A stretch of DNA of 64,000 nt from Lepidostoma basale. Lineage: Eukaryota > Arthropoda > Insecta > Trichoptera > Lepidostomatidae. Location of the stretch: positions 476,001 through 540,000 of the forward strand of contig JAHDVF020001510.1 of NCBI GenBank assembly GCA_022606425.2, in the 5' to 3' direction. The notes under the pieces were generated by a model. That model made no database searches, had not been told where the DNA came from, and worked only from the letters and a program-made list of their open reading frames with translations. The position numbers were made by a program, and so were the translations under genes. Positions 9,494-19,880 of this stretch are shown piece by piece. Within the stretch, counting starts at the first letter, position 1. Each line of letters begins with the position of its first letter.

Positions 9494-10408
9494 GTTGAGC
9501 ATTTCAAAAAAGCTTTTCTCGCAGATCGATACGCGCGAGGGAATGATACGATGCACTTCGTGCAAAGCTTTTCGTGCAATATGCAATTTTCAGAGCCAAT
9601 GTCAAGAGCTTTAATATCGTAAATTCAAAACGAGCGCGCAGTAAAGGCCACATAACAAAAAAGACAAAAACCAATATAAAAACAGCGACACTACAAACAT
9701 ACAGCAAAATCTGCACTTTTGTGCGTGGGCATGGAAACATTTCATAGGCAAGTATTTTGAGTCACGACACGTTCAATGTGAAGGTTCCACGCGAACGAAG
9801 ACGATTCTATCTAACTTATAAAAAGGGTTTATTTATTTATATACAGCAAATAAATGCACGTGTTGTAGTTTAGTCCTTTTTTATGTTTTGTTGACTGGAA
9901 TTATAATTGGACACGCGTGGACGTTTTTTTTTATTATTATTTAATGTAGGGTTAGGTTGAACGACCTGAAGTAGTGGCGAGGTAAGGTCTGTTCTGTTGT
10001 ATACCGGTTTAATTTTAAACTACAGGTTAGTGAGCACGAATCGAATGGTACATTGGAAGGGTTAGGTTTAACTCTTAATCCAGTGGGAGTCCGTATTGAA
10101 AGAGTGAGATTTCCCACACATTAGTGAGAGAGCATTTGAATACACTCTGTCCTCTTGAAAGGGATATTTCCAACGTTTTTTGGAGCAACGAGGCAAAAGA
10201 AAACCCAAGATAATGCATTATACACAATACACATTCAGTTTTGAAGGTACGAAGTATAATATTAAAATTTTATTTGATTCTGAGAATTTTGATCTGATAT
10301 GTGAAATTTGATATACATGTGTTATGTCAATACATATTTGTGATAGAAGAATTCTTTTGTTAATAAAATATTAATACGTTTGTTTTTGTTGTGATCTTTG
10401 GATACAGT
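9494..10408. other. Unassigned sequence
   Basis: About 900 bp with no recognised gene or repeat. Small open frames (9504-9740 minus, 9333-9614 plus) are short and motif-free. Confidence 0.35.
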
Positions 10409-10411
10409 TCG

Positions 10412-10650
10412 ACAACCTGTGTGTCCGAGTGGCAAGTGTTATAAATGCCACATTGAAGGTCCCGGGTTCGATTCCCTACGATTGCAGTGTTATTGTCACA
10501 CTGTCTTTGGTCTGGTGTAAAATTAACGTAAAAAAAAATGACAATAGATTAGCTACCTATCACATGTTACGAGAATCAACATGAAAGCTATACCTTTTAC
10601 ATAGATTTGGTTCGCGTTGTAATGATGAAAATAGCGATTCAACAAAATAA
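10412..10650 (+). mobile_element. SINE-U copy 1 (tRNA-derived)
   Basis: The head has a B box GGGTTCGATTC (near 10465) and an A-box-like TGTCCGAGTGGCAAG. The conserved body is GTCACACTGTCTTTGGTCTGG, then TAGCTACCTATCACATG. The 3' end is the GTAATGATG...AGCGATTCAACAAAATAAT type. Confidence 0.85.
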
Positions 10651-10654
10651 TGCG

Positions 10655-10885
10655 AACTTCGTGGCAGGGTGGTAAAAGCTCTGACTACCATACCGAAGGT
10701 TCTGGGTTCGATTCCCGGCGCTGGCAGTGTGATTGTCACACTGTCTTTGGTCTGGTGAAGAATTCTCGTGACAATAAAATGACAATAGATTAGCTACCTA
10801 TCACATGTCACGAGAATCAATATATCAGCTAAAAACATATTATATACAGTAATTGGGTTCAAGCGACATGTTGTATACAAAAAAA
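10655..10885 (+). mobile_element. SINE-U copy 2 (tRNA-derived), alternative 3' tail
   Basis: Head CTTCGTGGCAGGGTGGTAA with B box GGGTTCGATTCCCGG, the same body as copy 1, but ending AATTGGGTTCAAGCGACATG, TTGTATACAA and poly-A. It lies directly after copy 1 in the same direction. Confidence 0.88.
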
Positions 10886-10934
10886 AAAAAAATAATAAAA
10901 ATATGTAATAATAATAAATAATACTCGTAATTGA

Positions 10935-11135
10935 ATGAAACGATGCTTTTTAACTACTTCCGTTTTTGTCTTTATTTCGACAGCCACCGGTATCGCCAGG
11001 CTCGCTGGCATCGATATGCTGGTTAGTCTGATCAGTCTGTCAATGCCAGCGAGCCTGGCGAAACCGGTCGCTATCGTAATAAAGACGAAAGTGGAAGTAT
11101 TTAAAAAATATATCGTTTTATTTCATTATTATTTA
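10935..11135. repeat. Fold-back element R, complete (two opposed arms)
   Basis: The left arm TTTAACTACTTCCGTTTTTG, then TCTTTATTTCGACAG and CCACCGG, is mirrored on the right by CCGGTCGC, AATAAAGACG and AAGTGGAAGTATTTAAA. Both arms also hold GCCAGCGAGCCTGGC followed by GAAACCGGTC-like sequence. That is a stem, GAA and a palindromic ACCGGT-C, similar to the helix II/III half of a hammerhead, but the CTGATGA core is not intact. Copies: 24340, 48725, 62336. Confidence 0.75.
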
Positions 11136-11212
11136 AAATGAACTTCCATCAAGAGACTTCAGTAAAATCATTTGATTATCCTATGATAATAATAGTTAGA
11201 TTTTCCAAATTT

Positions 11213-11770
11213 CAGATATAAACTGATCATCGATGAACTCATTGAACAAGTCATGCGATTCATTTACCTAGGCATAGAGATCGGAAGCTACAGTGACCTA
11301 TATGACGAGGTGCGAGCACAAACCAACAAAGCGACAGCCGTGGCTGGCTGCTTGCGCGACACCATATGGAGGAACAAATGCATGCTAACATAAAGTAAAG
11401 TAAAGATATACAAAGCATGCGTTCGCCCCCTCATGACGTATGGAATACCTAGAGGTCAGAGCCGATACCAATAGAACTAAGAACCTTCTTAGAGTAGCAG
11501 AAATGCGAACCCTACGCTCCATCGCAGGCAAAACCCTCAGAGTGAAACGATAAGGTCTGTCTGTGGTGTTGAGGACATAGTGAGATGGGGAAGAAGCAGA
11601 AGGCGCTTCCGGAGAGACCACGTGAACCGCATGGAGAATACAAAAATTGTTAAAGATGAAAACCCCAGCAGCAAGAGATTACCAGGAAGGCCGCCGAAGA
11701 GATGGAGAGATGGCTAGACAGCCAGGACAGCCCACCGTCACAAACAGGTCATAGAACCTAAACTAAGAGG
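11213..11770 (+). mobile_element. LINE-C copy 1, decayed C-terminal part
   Basis: Translation in shifting frames gives YLGIEIGSYSDL, NKATAVAGCLRDTIWRNK, YKACVRPLMTYGI, RSIAGKTLR and PGRPPKRWRD, as in the intact copy at 25158-25685. Several stops and frameshifts. Confidence 0.75.
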
Positions 11771-12229
11771 AAGAAGAATAGTTAGTTCTTTAATGTTGCA
11801 TCATTTTTCTTCTCTTAAATATATATGGTATAAACTTCCTATGTTACCTTCCCTATTCCACATATTAAATAAATTTCCCCCATCTTGCATTTTGTCTCTT
11901 CCTTCCTCCCTCTTGTGCCACCTGCTGTGCATTATTTATTTTTTATTCTTTCTCTAACATATGTTATTTATGTATCAATTGTGTATTTTCTTTTGCTGTT
12001 GTATTCCTATGTGTGTACGGCGGGACATCGAGGGAGAGTAGCGTAGCATAAATGTGGTCTGGGTCCCCCTTGATTGCAAATATACATATATTATTATTTT
12101 TTAACGTAAGTCCCGCATGGACGGGGGACGGCCCTAGGAAGTGTAGTGTAAGTGAAGTACTACACGAGTGAAGCTGACGAAAGGCGCCGCTGCGCCTATA
12201 ACAGCTTATTATAAGTTCTTTTATCTTAT
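11771..12229. other. Unassigned sequence, possibly an old LINE 3'UTR
   Basis: Contains a CGTAAGTCCCGCATGGACGG segment and an ATTATTATT run near 12090, but no second copy was found in the window. Confidence 0.3.
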
Positions 12230-12560
12230 TAAATGTATGCCTGTGAAATATGCTGCAAAGAAAATAAGTGTCGAGAGGCCACCTCAAAGATGAACTGATG
12301 ACGTTGACCGAATAGCTGGAACGACCAGGGAAATATGCGAAGTCGATGATGTCATTAGGCGGAGGAGGCTGAGGAGAAGATACTGGTATGCACACGTGAG
12401 AATAATGGATACATCCAGATTCCCACTCACCAAAGAGATGGATCGTCAGTTGGTATGCGACCTCGCAAGAGGCCAATTCATCTTAAAAACAGACCACAAA
12501 GCCTGCCTTACATTTCTTATTTATTTATTCATTATATTACAGTATATAGTCGTCAAAAAG
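12230..12560 (+). mobile_element. LINE-C related 3' end, copy 3
   Basis: TTREICEVDDVI, RRRYWYAHVRIMDTSRFP and QFILKTDHKACLTF-like sequence closely match 14105-14425. A deletion removes the GRRPRGRPPKR part. Confidence 0.65.
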
Positions 12561-12904
12561 AAGAAAAAGGAGAACGAAAAGATGTGGAAGGGACAAGAAT
12601 GGGACGAGTATAGAAAAATGGAAGAGGCTATAGGAGAAAAATCCAGCAGTGGGGGGAAGTACTCGTAGACTGAAGAAGATGAATTTTTAATGTGATAAAA
12701 AGGAAATGCATTTAAGATCGGCTGCAGTCTGGTGCGGTAGGAACTTTGTTGGACGCTTGTGTGTGTGTGTGTGTGGATTTTCCCATTACACGATTCATTG
12801 ATCCGTCGTCATCGAGTTGCCGGTTCGGACCAAGGTCGTTCCAAGGCCCGCGCGCAATAATTGGGCTAAGTGGTTCCAAAACTAAAATCTATGCTGCATT
12901 AAAA
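12561..12904. other. Unassigned; includes a short (TG)n run
   Basis: A (TG)n microsatellite of about 9 units at 12756-12774. Otherwise nothing recognised. Confidence 0.4.
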
Positions 12905-13000
12905 AAACTAACAAATAATCTAACCATTCCGTCAATTCCTTGAAAAGAGTAGGCAGAGAGAATGAACTGCCAAACTGTTCTGTCCTGTTATTTTATTTTA
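12905..13000 (-). mobile_element. LINE-A or SINE-G terminal fragment
   Basis: AACTAACAAATAATCTAACC followed by the terminal hairpin region, decayed. Too short to decide which of the two families. Confidence 0.45.
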
Positions 13001-13039
13001 TTTAACTTAACTTAAAATACAGTATTGAAATAATAGTCC

Positions 13040-13345
13040 ACGAACGTCGAGTTCACGCTGCCGAGATGGAAATGCTGAGGTGGACCGGAGGCGCCACAAG
13101 GCTGGACCACGTAAAGAACGAATACGCGAGGGGTAACTTTAAGTACGGTCATGTGATGCGAAAAGACAGTGAGCACATTGTCCAGAAAGCCCTCAGCATT
13201 CCCACAAAACCAAGAAGAGGTGGCCTAATGGCAACCTGGTGGGCCAACGTGGAAAAGGAGCTCCAACGCGAGAACCTCAAAATGGATATGAGTCAAAATA
13301 GAAAAGTTTGGCGTTTTCATACGAGGAGGGCCGACCCCAGATGAT
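13040..13345 (+). mobile_element. LINE-I C-terminal ORF fragment (RTE-like)
   Basis: Reads AEMEMLRWTGGATRLDHVKN, YGHVMRKDSEHIVQKAL and KPRRGGLMATWWANVEKEL, ending ADPR stop at 13342-13344. This is the AEMxMLRWmxGxTRlDxxxNxYxRG C-terminal signature of RTE-type LINE polymerases. Only one copy in the window. Confidence 0.75.
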
Positions 13346-13369
13346 GGGAAATGGCAAAGGGGAAAAAGA

Positions 13370-13600
13370 AGAGAACTTATCATAAAATATGGGAAATTGG
13401 ACTTAGCTGGGCAGCTTTCGGAAAAATGGATTACATCCTTAAAAACCGGAAAATACCAATCAACCTGAAACGAAAAGTCTATGAAGCCTGTGTTCTGTCA
13501 GTTGGTACTTATGGTCTTGAAACTGTAACATTGTCCAAATAAAGTGCCGAGAAACTACGAGTGACCCAAAGAGTAAGCCTAAGAAACAGAGTCAGAAACG
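13370..13600 (+). mobile_element. LINE-J fragment
   Basis: IGLSWAAFGKMDYILKNRKI, then LKRKVYEACVLSVGTYGLET, a stop, and EKLRVTQR. This is the IxLGWAAFGKL...CVLPVxTYGxETW region of a widespread insect LINE. Single copy here. Confidence 0.75.
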
Positions 13601-13609
13601 ATACGTGAG

Positions 13610-13945
13610 AGGAAAAACAAAGGTTCATGACAGATATCTCCGACAGCGCCAGCATAGATTGTTCTTTCTTCCGGCCGCAAGAACCAACCTGCCTTTAATG
13701 ATGCCGGTGGGAAGAGCAATCAGTTTGCTGAACAAGATTACCTCGGAGATTGACGTCTTTCATATTAGTGAAAGTACGTTCAGAAGAAAAATACTCAAGT
13801 TTAGAGAGTATCTTGTCTTCCTAAAGTTGAACCATCTCTCATGCTTTCCTGATTCTTTACCATTTCTCAAATAGATGCCTTAAATTGTTATTATGTTTAT
13901 AATATCTTTTGAGTGAATAAATAAACTGATAAAGTGAAACTGAAA
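13610..13945 (+). mobile_element. LINE-F copy, C-terminus and 3'UTR
   Basis: DRYLRQRQHRLFFLPAARTN, MMPVGRAISLLNKITSEIDV and FRRKILK, then the 3'UTR ending AATAAACTGATAAAG. Confidence 0.7.
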
Positions 13946-13949
13946 CTGA

Positions 13950-14095
13950 TAAAATGGCAATGGGCAGGTCAGACGAAAAATGGACAAGAAGACTGCTGAC
14001 TTGGAGACCGTGGACGGCAAAGAGAAGTGCTGGGTGACCGCAACTACGGTGGAAGCATGATCCGAACAGACATGTCGGAATAACCTGGATGCAAA
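13950..14095 (+). mobile_element. LINE-H fragment
   Basis: LIKWQWAGQ-type codons (consensus KWQWAGHxAR), then a GDRNYGGSMI-like stretch, as at 57430-57715. Broken by frameshifts. Confidence 0.6.
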
Positions 14096-14104
14096 GGAAC
14101 TCAA

Positions 14105-14425
14105 AGATAAGGGAAATAAATATGCGAAGTCGAGGATGTCTTTGGGCGAGAAGGGCAGAGGAGAAGATACTGGTATGCACACGTGAGAAGAATGGATACA
14201 TCAAGATTCCCTCTCATTGTGTTGACTGACGAACCTAAAGGTAGACGACCCCGGGGCAGACCACCAAAGAGATGGATCGACAATTGGGAGTCGACTTCGC
14301 AGTAAGCCAATTCATCATAAAAACAGACCACAAAGCCTGCCGTACATTCCTTATTAATTTTTTCGTTATATTATCGTATAAAGTCATCCAAAAGTAGAAA
14401 AAGGAGAACGAAAAGGCCAATGAAA
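14105..14425 (+). mobile_element. LINE-C related 3' end, copy 4
   Basis: IREICEVEDVFG, RRRYWYAHVRRMDTSRFPLI and GRRPRGRPPKRWIDNWESTS, then a stop and a 3'UTR shared with 12230-12560. Confidence 0.75.
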
Positions 14426-14466
14426 TCGCAAAGAAATCGGTTGAACAAAAAATATCTGGTTGATTA

Positions 14467-15020
14467 ACCTTTCCTTTACGGTGCTAAAATAAAAACGTGC
14501 GTTCCGGTGTAGGGTAGTCAGTACGCGTTAAAAAATTAGCGATTTTTAATCGGAAAAATATGAACATTCATAGCTAATCCCCTTATATAATTATAATTGA
14601 AGTCAAAAATTATAATAATTAAGATTTAATTGCTAAAAACATTAAAAAAAAACATCTGGCAACGCTCACGAAACGGGCATAGACCCGCTCTGGTTGCAAG
14701 CCCGAAAGCAACTGCCGGCGCGGCGGGACGGCGAGAGTGAGAACATTGAGCTAGAACATATGCAAGAGTGAGATGCGAATATAGTGTGACGCACTCAAAT
14801 CGCTGTTTATACGCGAATTTGTTTTAGATTTTCACAAAATACCTCCGATGTACCCGATAAATTCTGATTATTATTAATATTATTTTTTAAATCAATGCGT
14901 AAATATATTATGGAGGAATACCTAAAATCTTAACCTTGTATTTATTATATTTATAGAGATATTGATGGTTTTTAGAAGCAACGTGTAGAAGATACCCATC
15001 ATAGGGAAGGGAGTGTTAAA
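14467..15020. mobile_element. Candidate piggyBac-like MITE
   Basis: Begins TTAA-CCTTTCCTTTACGGTG (about 14465) and ends GGGAAGGGAGTG-TTAA (about 15018). The reverse complement of the end is a partial match to the start, and both are bounded by TTAA. No ORF. The terminal match is weak, so this is tentative. Confidence 0.3.
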
Positions 15021-15750
15021 AAAATCGGCATAACACAGTTGAACAAGCGCCGGGTCGTGTCTGAAGACGGGCATCAAACAAAAGGCGCCAAATCAAATAC
15101 GAGACGCTCGTGCATAATTTTAACTTTGGAACTTCCACGTCCGAACAGGTAGGTAGGTACCATTAGCCAGCCTAATGGACCGGCAAGTATGTATTATATT
15201 TGAACTCATGGGATAATGGCCACATGTTGTTACTGCACTCGCCGGGCGGTAGGTTCACGGCCACAAAACAGGTTTTTAACCGTATCACTAGAACGTATTG
15301 TTGATTGTTATGATGTAGCACGTGTCCACTTTTTTTTGCTATGACTTTTGGAACAGCTGATCGCCAAGCAAGAGTGGAAAGGTAACACCGTATTTATACA
15401 AATGTGAGCCATGACCTGGTTCACGGCTTTGTATTGATGTTGGGTAATGTATGAGTCGGCGAATTTGAACGTGGACAATATTGGACGACTAAAGTTACAT
15501 GAGAATCGATATATCAAAGTTTAATTTGGTGTCATTTGTTCTTCTTATTTTCCTTTTAACCCTTACCACTCCATTATTTTTTGATATTGTTTGTCAGCCA
15601 ACTCTAATTTAAATAATGCCATGACGTTTTCATTCATATAAATTATTTAATATGAAGTTTTACATCATTGATCAAGAAATAGTAAAATAAAGTATATAAT
15701 TATAAACGAAACTAGAAATACAGGTAGACCGAGAAAAATATGGCACGATC
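15021..15750. other. Unassigned, possibly single-copy intronic sequence
   Basis: No repeat family or ORF motif recognised. A short open frame at 15308-15517 minus has no known motif. Confidence 0.35.
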
Positions 15751-15754
15751 AAAC

Positions 15755-16135
15755 TAACTAACTTACTAACTAACCATGACGCCGTTTCCCCGGAGGAGTC
15801 GGCAGAGAGGATGGATCGCTACATTGTTCTATCCTGACAAAAATCTCGCGCCTCTTCTACATTCACACATCGTGACATGCACTTTCTTACGTTACCGCAT
15901 TTCAGTAATTGATTAATTTGATCATGCCATGTCTTCTTTGGCCTTCCTCGACTTCTTTTTCCATTCACACTACTTGTATATATCTTTTTAACCACTTTTC
16001 CCTCATCCATTCGTTCCATACATCCAAACTATCTGAGTGACCCTTTATTGATTTTATTTATGATGCAATCGTCCGCTTTACATTCCTTTCTTACATCATC
16101 ATTAGATATTCTATCATTAGATAACGATCAATCAA
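15755..16135 (-). mobile_element. LINE-A fragment, 3' part
   Basis: Minus strand: MDEGKVVKKIYTSSVNGKRS, GRPKKTWHDQINQLLKCGN, CVNVEEARDFCQDRTM, then the (TTAG)n tail at 15755-15776. A piece of opposite-strand LINE-A (GRPRKIWHDQ) lies just to the left at 15715-15752. Confidence 0.7.
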
Positions 16136-16144
16136 AGCAATCAA

Positions 16145-16232
16145 ATTGAAAAAGCGAGAGAAGTATGTAAGGAAAGAACAGCGTGGCGGTTCATTCTTTC
16201 ACCCCTTTGGCGAGACGGCGTGATTTATTTAT
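16145..16232 (+). mobile_element. LINE-A 3' terminus, short
   Basis: EKAREVCKERTAWRFILS-like codons, then the GAGACGGCGTGAT end. Confidence 0.5.
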
Positions 16233-16460
16233 TTATTAATACATGATACACAAATGAGACATAACAAACGAAAAACATTTAGGCGACTCATTTGGACACA
16301 AAACGGTGTTACAAAGATAAGGTAAAACAACATGATACCAAAAAATCATACATATCAGAAGGAATCCAAATATGTCGACGTCAGTGAGGCAGTACTCTTT
16401 CCAGAATTTGTAATATTTTTTTTATGAATACTGCTATGGGATATTCTATGGGAGTGCCGC
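16214..16460 (-). mobile_element. LINE-F' 3' end
   Basis: Near-identical to 39400-39600, the 3'UTR of the LINE-F' copy (AAATGAGACATAACAAACGA, GTCGACGTCAGTGAGGCAGT), with an ATTTATTTATTTATT tail. Confidence 0.7.
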
Positions 16461-17155
16461 CACTGCTCTGAAGATCATTTTCTCAATTTGACATTCATTG
16501 GCTACATCATCATCTTTGTTGAACACACAGCTGCTACAATAAGTAAAAACTTTCTGTAAGAAGCCCAGAAGTTAACAAGTCGTTTTTTTTATGATATTTT
16601 AGGTCAGTACGCCCGAGAAGTAGCTCATTATAAAAGTAAATAAATGTACGAAGGAAATAATGAACTAAAATTTCAACGAACGTTTCCTCGTTACATCCGA
16701 GATTTTGCTATTTCCGTGATCGTAATAACAGAGTTCGACTGGATTATAATCGTTATTCATAGAAACCTTATCTTGTGTGTGATCCTTTAGAAATAACTGC
16801 TTCTGTGGCATTTGAGATGTCATAGCTTATTTATTTTTAGTGATATTTTAGAATAAGAAGTCTGCTTTTACAAACTCTAAAGCGGCGTGTTCTATTCGAT
16901 TGGACAAATCATGTCTCAATTGAATCAACCCAGCTGCAGTGCAAAAAAAAAACAATATGATAATAGGAATCATTTATAAATATGACAATACGAATCCTCT
17001 TCGGATTAGCTGGTGGTCTGTTTTTATAATATAAAGACAATATAAGATACAAATACTTGTTAAAGGAAAGCTGTGTGTATACATTTATTTGCAATCTAGG
17101 GTATCGCTTCTTAAGTTTGAGAAAAAAGTGAACATTGAAAAGCTGAAAAAAGAAA
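16461..17155. other. AT-rich stretch, nothing recognised
   Basis: No motif or recurring family seen. Confidence 0.35.
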
Positions 17156-17159
17156 ACGG

Positions 17160-17315
17160 GAGATGCCTATTGGTGGCGATGAGGTTCGCAACCCATCACA
17201 CCGCGTCTCCCGCGAGGCGAAAAGAGAAGGATGGAGTGCCGCATCAGTTTAAGTGTGACAGTCCATTCTTTCTGCCTACCCTTTCGGGGAGTCTGCGTGA
17301 TGGTTAGTCAGTCAT
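17160..17315 (+). mobile_element. SINE-G copy 2
   Basis: GGTGGCGATGAGGTTCGCAA, the CATCACACCGCGTCTCCCGC body and the shared LINE-A-like terminus with a GGTTAGTCAGTC tail. 5'-truncated relative to copy 4. Confidence 0.7.
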
Positions 17316-17317
17316 GA

Positions 17318-17400
17318 ATACTGCCTCACTGACACTGAAAATGACCAAATCCGAGATGATTAGATTCAGCGTCCGAATTGCTCTTCCTACTGGTCAGTTA
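17318..17400 (-). mobile_element. LINE-F' coding fragment
   Basis: Matches 39600-39680 (CTGACACTGAAAATGTCCAA and GATTAGATTCAGCGTCCGAA). Confidence 0.65.
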
Positions 17401-17494
17401 TTTAAAAATTAAGTACTTCCTATGAAAGTATACAAATTATTATTTCACAGTTGATTGAGCTGTTAGTGAATCAATTTAAATTTTTCTGACGCCG

Positions 17495-17725
17495 CGGTCC
17501 CATCAACCCACGCGGAAGTGATGTCACCTAATAACTATGTTAATCCTACGTCCCCTTGCCGACAGGGGCGGCGTCAGGGAGGTGCCGGCGGCCAGTACGT
17601 CACACACCCCAGATACGGGCTGTATTCAAGGCGGTCTGGCCGCGGCGCCAAGTGGGACGCGACTTCCAACAAGGAAATCAATATTCCGCATGGCGAGCGC
17701 CTGCAGTCTTTGCCAAGTTTAAGAC
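17495..17725. other. GC-rich island of unknown nature
   Basis: A sharply bounded GC-rich, CpG-rich segment inside AT-rich DNA, open in three frames over 60-84 codons with no recognised domain (GC-rich DNA has few stops, so this is weak evidence for coding). No second copy in the window. Confidence 0.4.
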
Positions 17726-17910
17726 GACCTATTAAAATGTACCACTTCATAATGGACATTTCTAGACTTTAATTATTTTTCTTGAACCACTCCTACCGGA
17801 GTTTTGACAACCTCATAGCCATTTTTACTTTTGATACAACAGCTTTAAACAGGAATTTAATTATATTTATTCAAAAAATTATAAACAATACAGAATAATA
17901 ACAAATTCCT

Positions 17911-18150
17911 TCGTGGCAGAGTGGTTCGAAGCTCTGACTTCCATACCGAAGGTCCTGGGTTCGATTTCCGGCGATTGCAGTGTGATTGTCACATTGTCTT
18001 TGGTCTGGTGTAGAATTCACGTGGCAATAAAATGGCGATAGATTGGCTACCTATCACATGTCATGTGGATCATCAATATAATAGGTAAAAATAATGCGTA
18101 TTGAGTAATTGGGTTTAAGCGACCTGTTGTATACAAGGAAAAAAAATCGA
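17911..18150 (+). mobile_element. SINE-U copy 3
   Basis: A box TGGCAGAGTGGTTCGAAGC, B box GGTTCGATTTC, the conserved body and the AATTGGGTTTAAGCGACCTG, TTGTATACAA tail with poly-A. Confidence 0.9.
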
Positions 18151-18459
18151 AATCGTTTATAATCATAATATAAAAAATAATATTAACAATTTAAAAAAAA
18201 AGAATTACAGATAATATAAAAAGAAAACAAATGAGAGCAAGTAAGAAATAAATAAAAACCCAAGATAATTTAAAAAAATATTCGAGAACAGTTTGGTAAA
18301 GATAAACATTTTTGTACAATAAGCAGATAAGCAAATAGCAAATGTTATGTTGCAACTTGCAACTGTGAACCATTCTCGAAGATTTTTAACCCCGGATTAT
18401 TTTCTTTTCCCCACACACTTTATTTTCCGTTAATTTTACCTTGGATAGTCCAGTTGTAG

Positions 18460-18560
18460 TAATTTTTATTTAAATAGTCCATTGTTTTGGCCAAAACACT
18501 ATGATACTTCAACATTATAAACTGTTTAATTAAAAATATTGTTTTACTCGTATGTTAATT
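18460..18560. repeat. Repeat Q, left terminal piece
   Basis: AATAGTCCATTGTTTTGGCC and AAAACACTATGATACTTCAA match the Q terminus at 48910-48960. The ribozyme part is absent. Confidence 0.55.
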
Positions 18561-18712
18561 TCTTTAAATTGGATTGGTTTGCAGCTAAATCTTTCAATAT
18601 CTTTGCTAGTACTTAAGATGCCACTTGGGTCTTTTTAATGTAGTAGTTTCCCGTTGCCTTTCACAATTTTGTATTCAACATATTATTTTTTCTCAATTAC
18701 TGTTTATATATT

Positions 18713-18885
18713 TTTAGCTAATTGTTTCTCATGACACGCGATAGGAGGCTAGCCTATTTTTATTGTAACGTAATTCTCCTAGACTAAATACAGCGTGAGA
18801 ATTTTACAGTCATAGCCGGGATTCGAACCCGGGACTTTCGGTGTGGCAGTCATAGTTGTTGCCACTCTGCCACGAAAGTCATCTT
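18713..18885 (-). mobile_element. SINE-U copy 4
   Basis: The minus strand gives GACTTTCGTGGCAGAGTGGC and B box GGGTTCGAATCCCGG. The body is diverged. Confidence 0.8.
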
Positions 18886-18892
18886 TGAATAT

Positions 18893-19290
18893 AACTAACT
18901 TACAAACCATCACATCGTCTCTCCGAAGGGATAGGCAAAAATAATGGACTGCCACACTTTTCTTTCCTGACATACTTCTCTCTTCCTCAACATCGTGTCA
19001 TGCACGTACGTCGATTTATCCGACTCCTCACGTGGCCGACATTCAATATTTGATCGTGTCACGTTTACCTCTGTCTTCCTCTATTTCTAGTTCAATTAAC
19101 ATAGTTGACATATACTTTTTTTAACATTATTTCTTCATTCATTATTTCCTTGTGTCCAAACTATCTTAATGATCCTTTCAATATTTTGTTCATTGCACTT
19201 TCATTCGCACCGCAGTCACTTATTATATTTTCATTTGACACTATCATACAGTTTTTCCACACATTCGCCTAATATATCTCATTTCCATTA
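18893..19290 (-). mobile_element. LINE-A decayed copy
   Basis: The minus strand carries the LINE-A 3' end from the YDSVSNENI-like region to the hairpin and tail, with many indels. No frame survives. Confidence 0.65.
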
Positions 19291-19319
19291 TAATTTACTT
19301 TGAATATTTCTCTTTTTCT

Positions 19320-19546
19320 TTTTATATACTTTGTATATACAACATTTATATTTGATTAATAAAATTACATAGACATGTTTCGGACAAACAGTCCTTCAGT
19401 AAAGATACATTTTTAAAAGTATTATAAAATTGTTTACATGATCTGACAGATGTTATAAAGATTATGTTATTTTGTTATAACAAATATGATTCAATTTAAA
19501 ATTTAAAATAATAATTTAAAGTTCTTATTGGGGTTCAGGTAATAAG
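19320..19546 (-). mobile_element. Penelope-like element 3' tail
   Basis: Non-coding block following the GIY-YIG ORF remnant. It contains the family motif at 19399-19371, with GGAC/GTCC stem, GAA and ACATGT-C, but three core bases are lost (CTGAAGGAC), so the ribozyme core is broken. Confidence 0.65.
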
Positions 19547-19880
19547 TTACAACAAAGGAAATGAATCAAATTTTGGACTTGAAGTTAAATTTATTTGATT
19601 ATTTATAATATTTTTTTCATTTTTAATAGCTTTTTTAATTTCTAAAATTTCGAGATTGCACAAAGTTATATATCTATTATTAACATGCAAAATTTCTACG
19701 CCAATATCTTTATTAAATGTACGATCTTTTTCTATGAGGTGGTTAGCAAATTCAGAAAAAATATTATTAGAGGGACATCTTTTGTACTCTTTTATTCTTA
19801 ATTTAAAATTACGCCTTGTTTTACCAATATAAAAAAAATTATAATAGAAGAAATTCTTTGAATATATTTTCGAAATGAAA
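19547..19880 (-). pseudogene. Penelope-like GIY-YIG endonuclease domain, C-terminal remnant
   Basis: The minus-strand frame, with no ATG but open for about 110 codons, reads KNFFYYNFFYIGKTRRNFKL, then RIKEYKRCPSNNIFSEFANH, LIEKDRTFNKDIGVEILHV and ITLCNLEILEIKKA, ending in a stop at 19549-19547. The YIGKT element, the R..EY spacing and the following H match the GIY-YIG endonuclease domain fused to the RT in Penelope-like elements, which nicks target DNA. The RT domain is absent, so this is a truncated remnant. It is the key evidence for naming the tail family. Confidence 0.82.

Noticed and set aside
10412..10885. SINE-U heads as functional tRNA genes
   Set aside because: The same head recurs with a constant non-tRNA body and tails, and the tRNA arms pair poorly. 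They are SINEs.
17537..17772. Overlapping open frames in the GC-rich island as a possible gene
   Set aside because: GC-rich DNA has few stops in all frames. No splice context, domain or codon bias supports coding.
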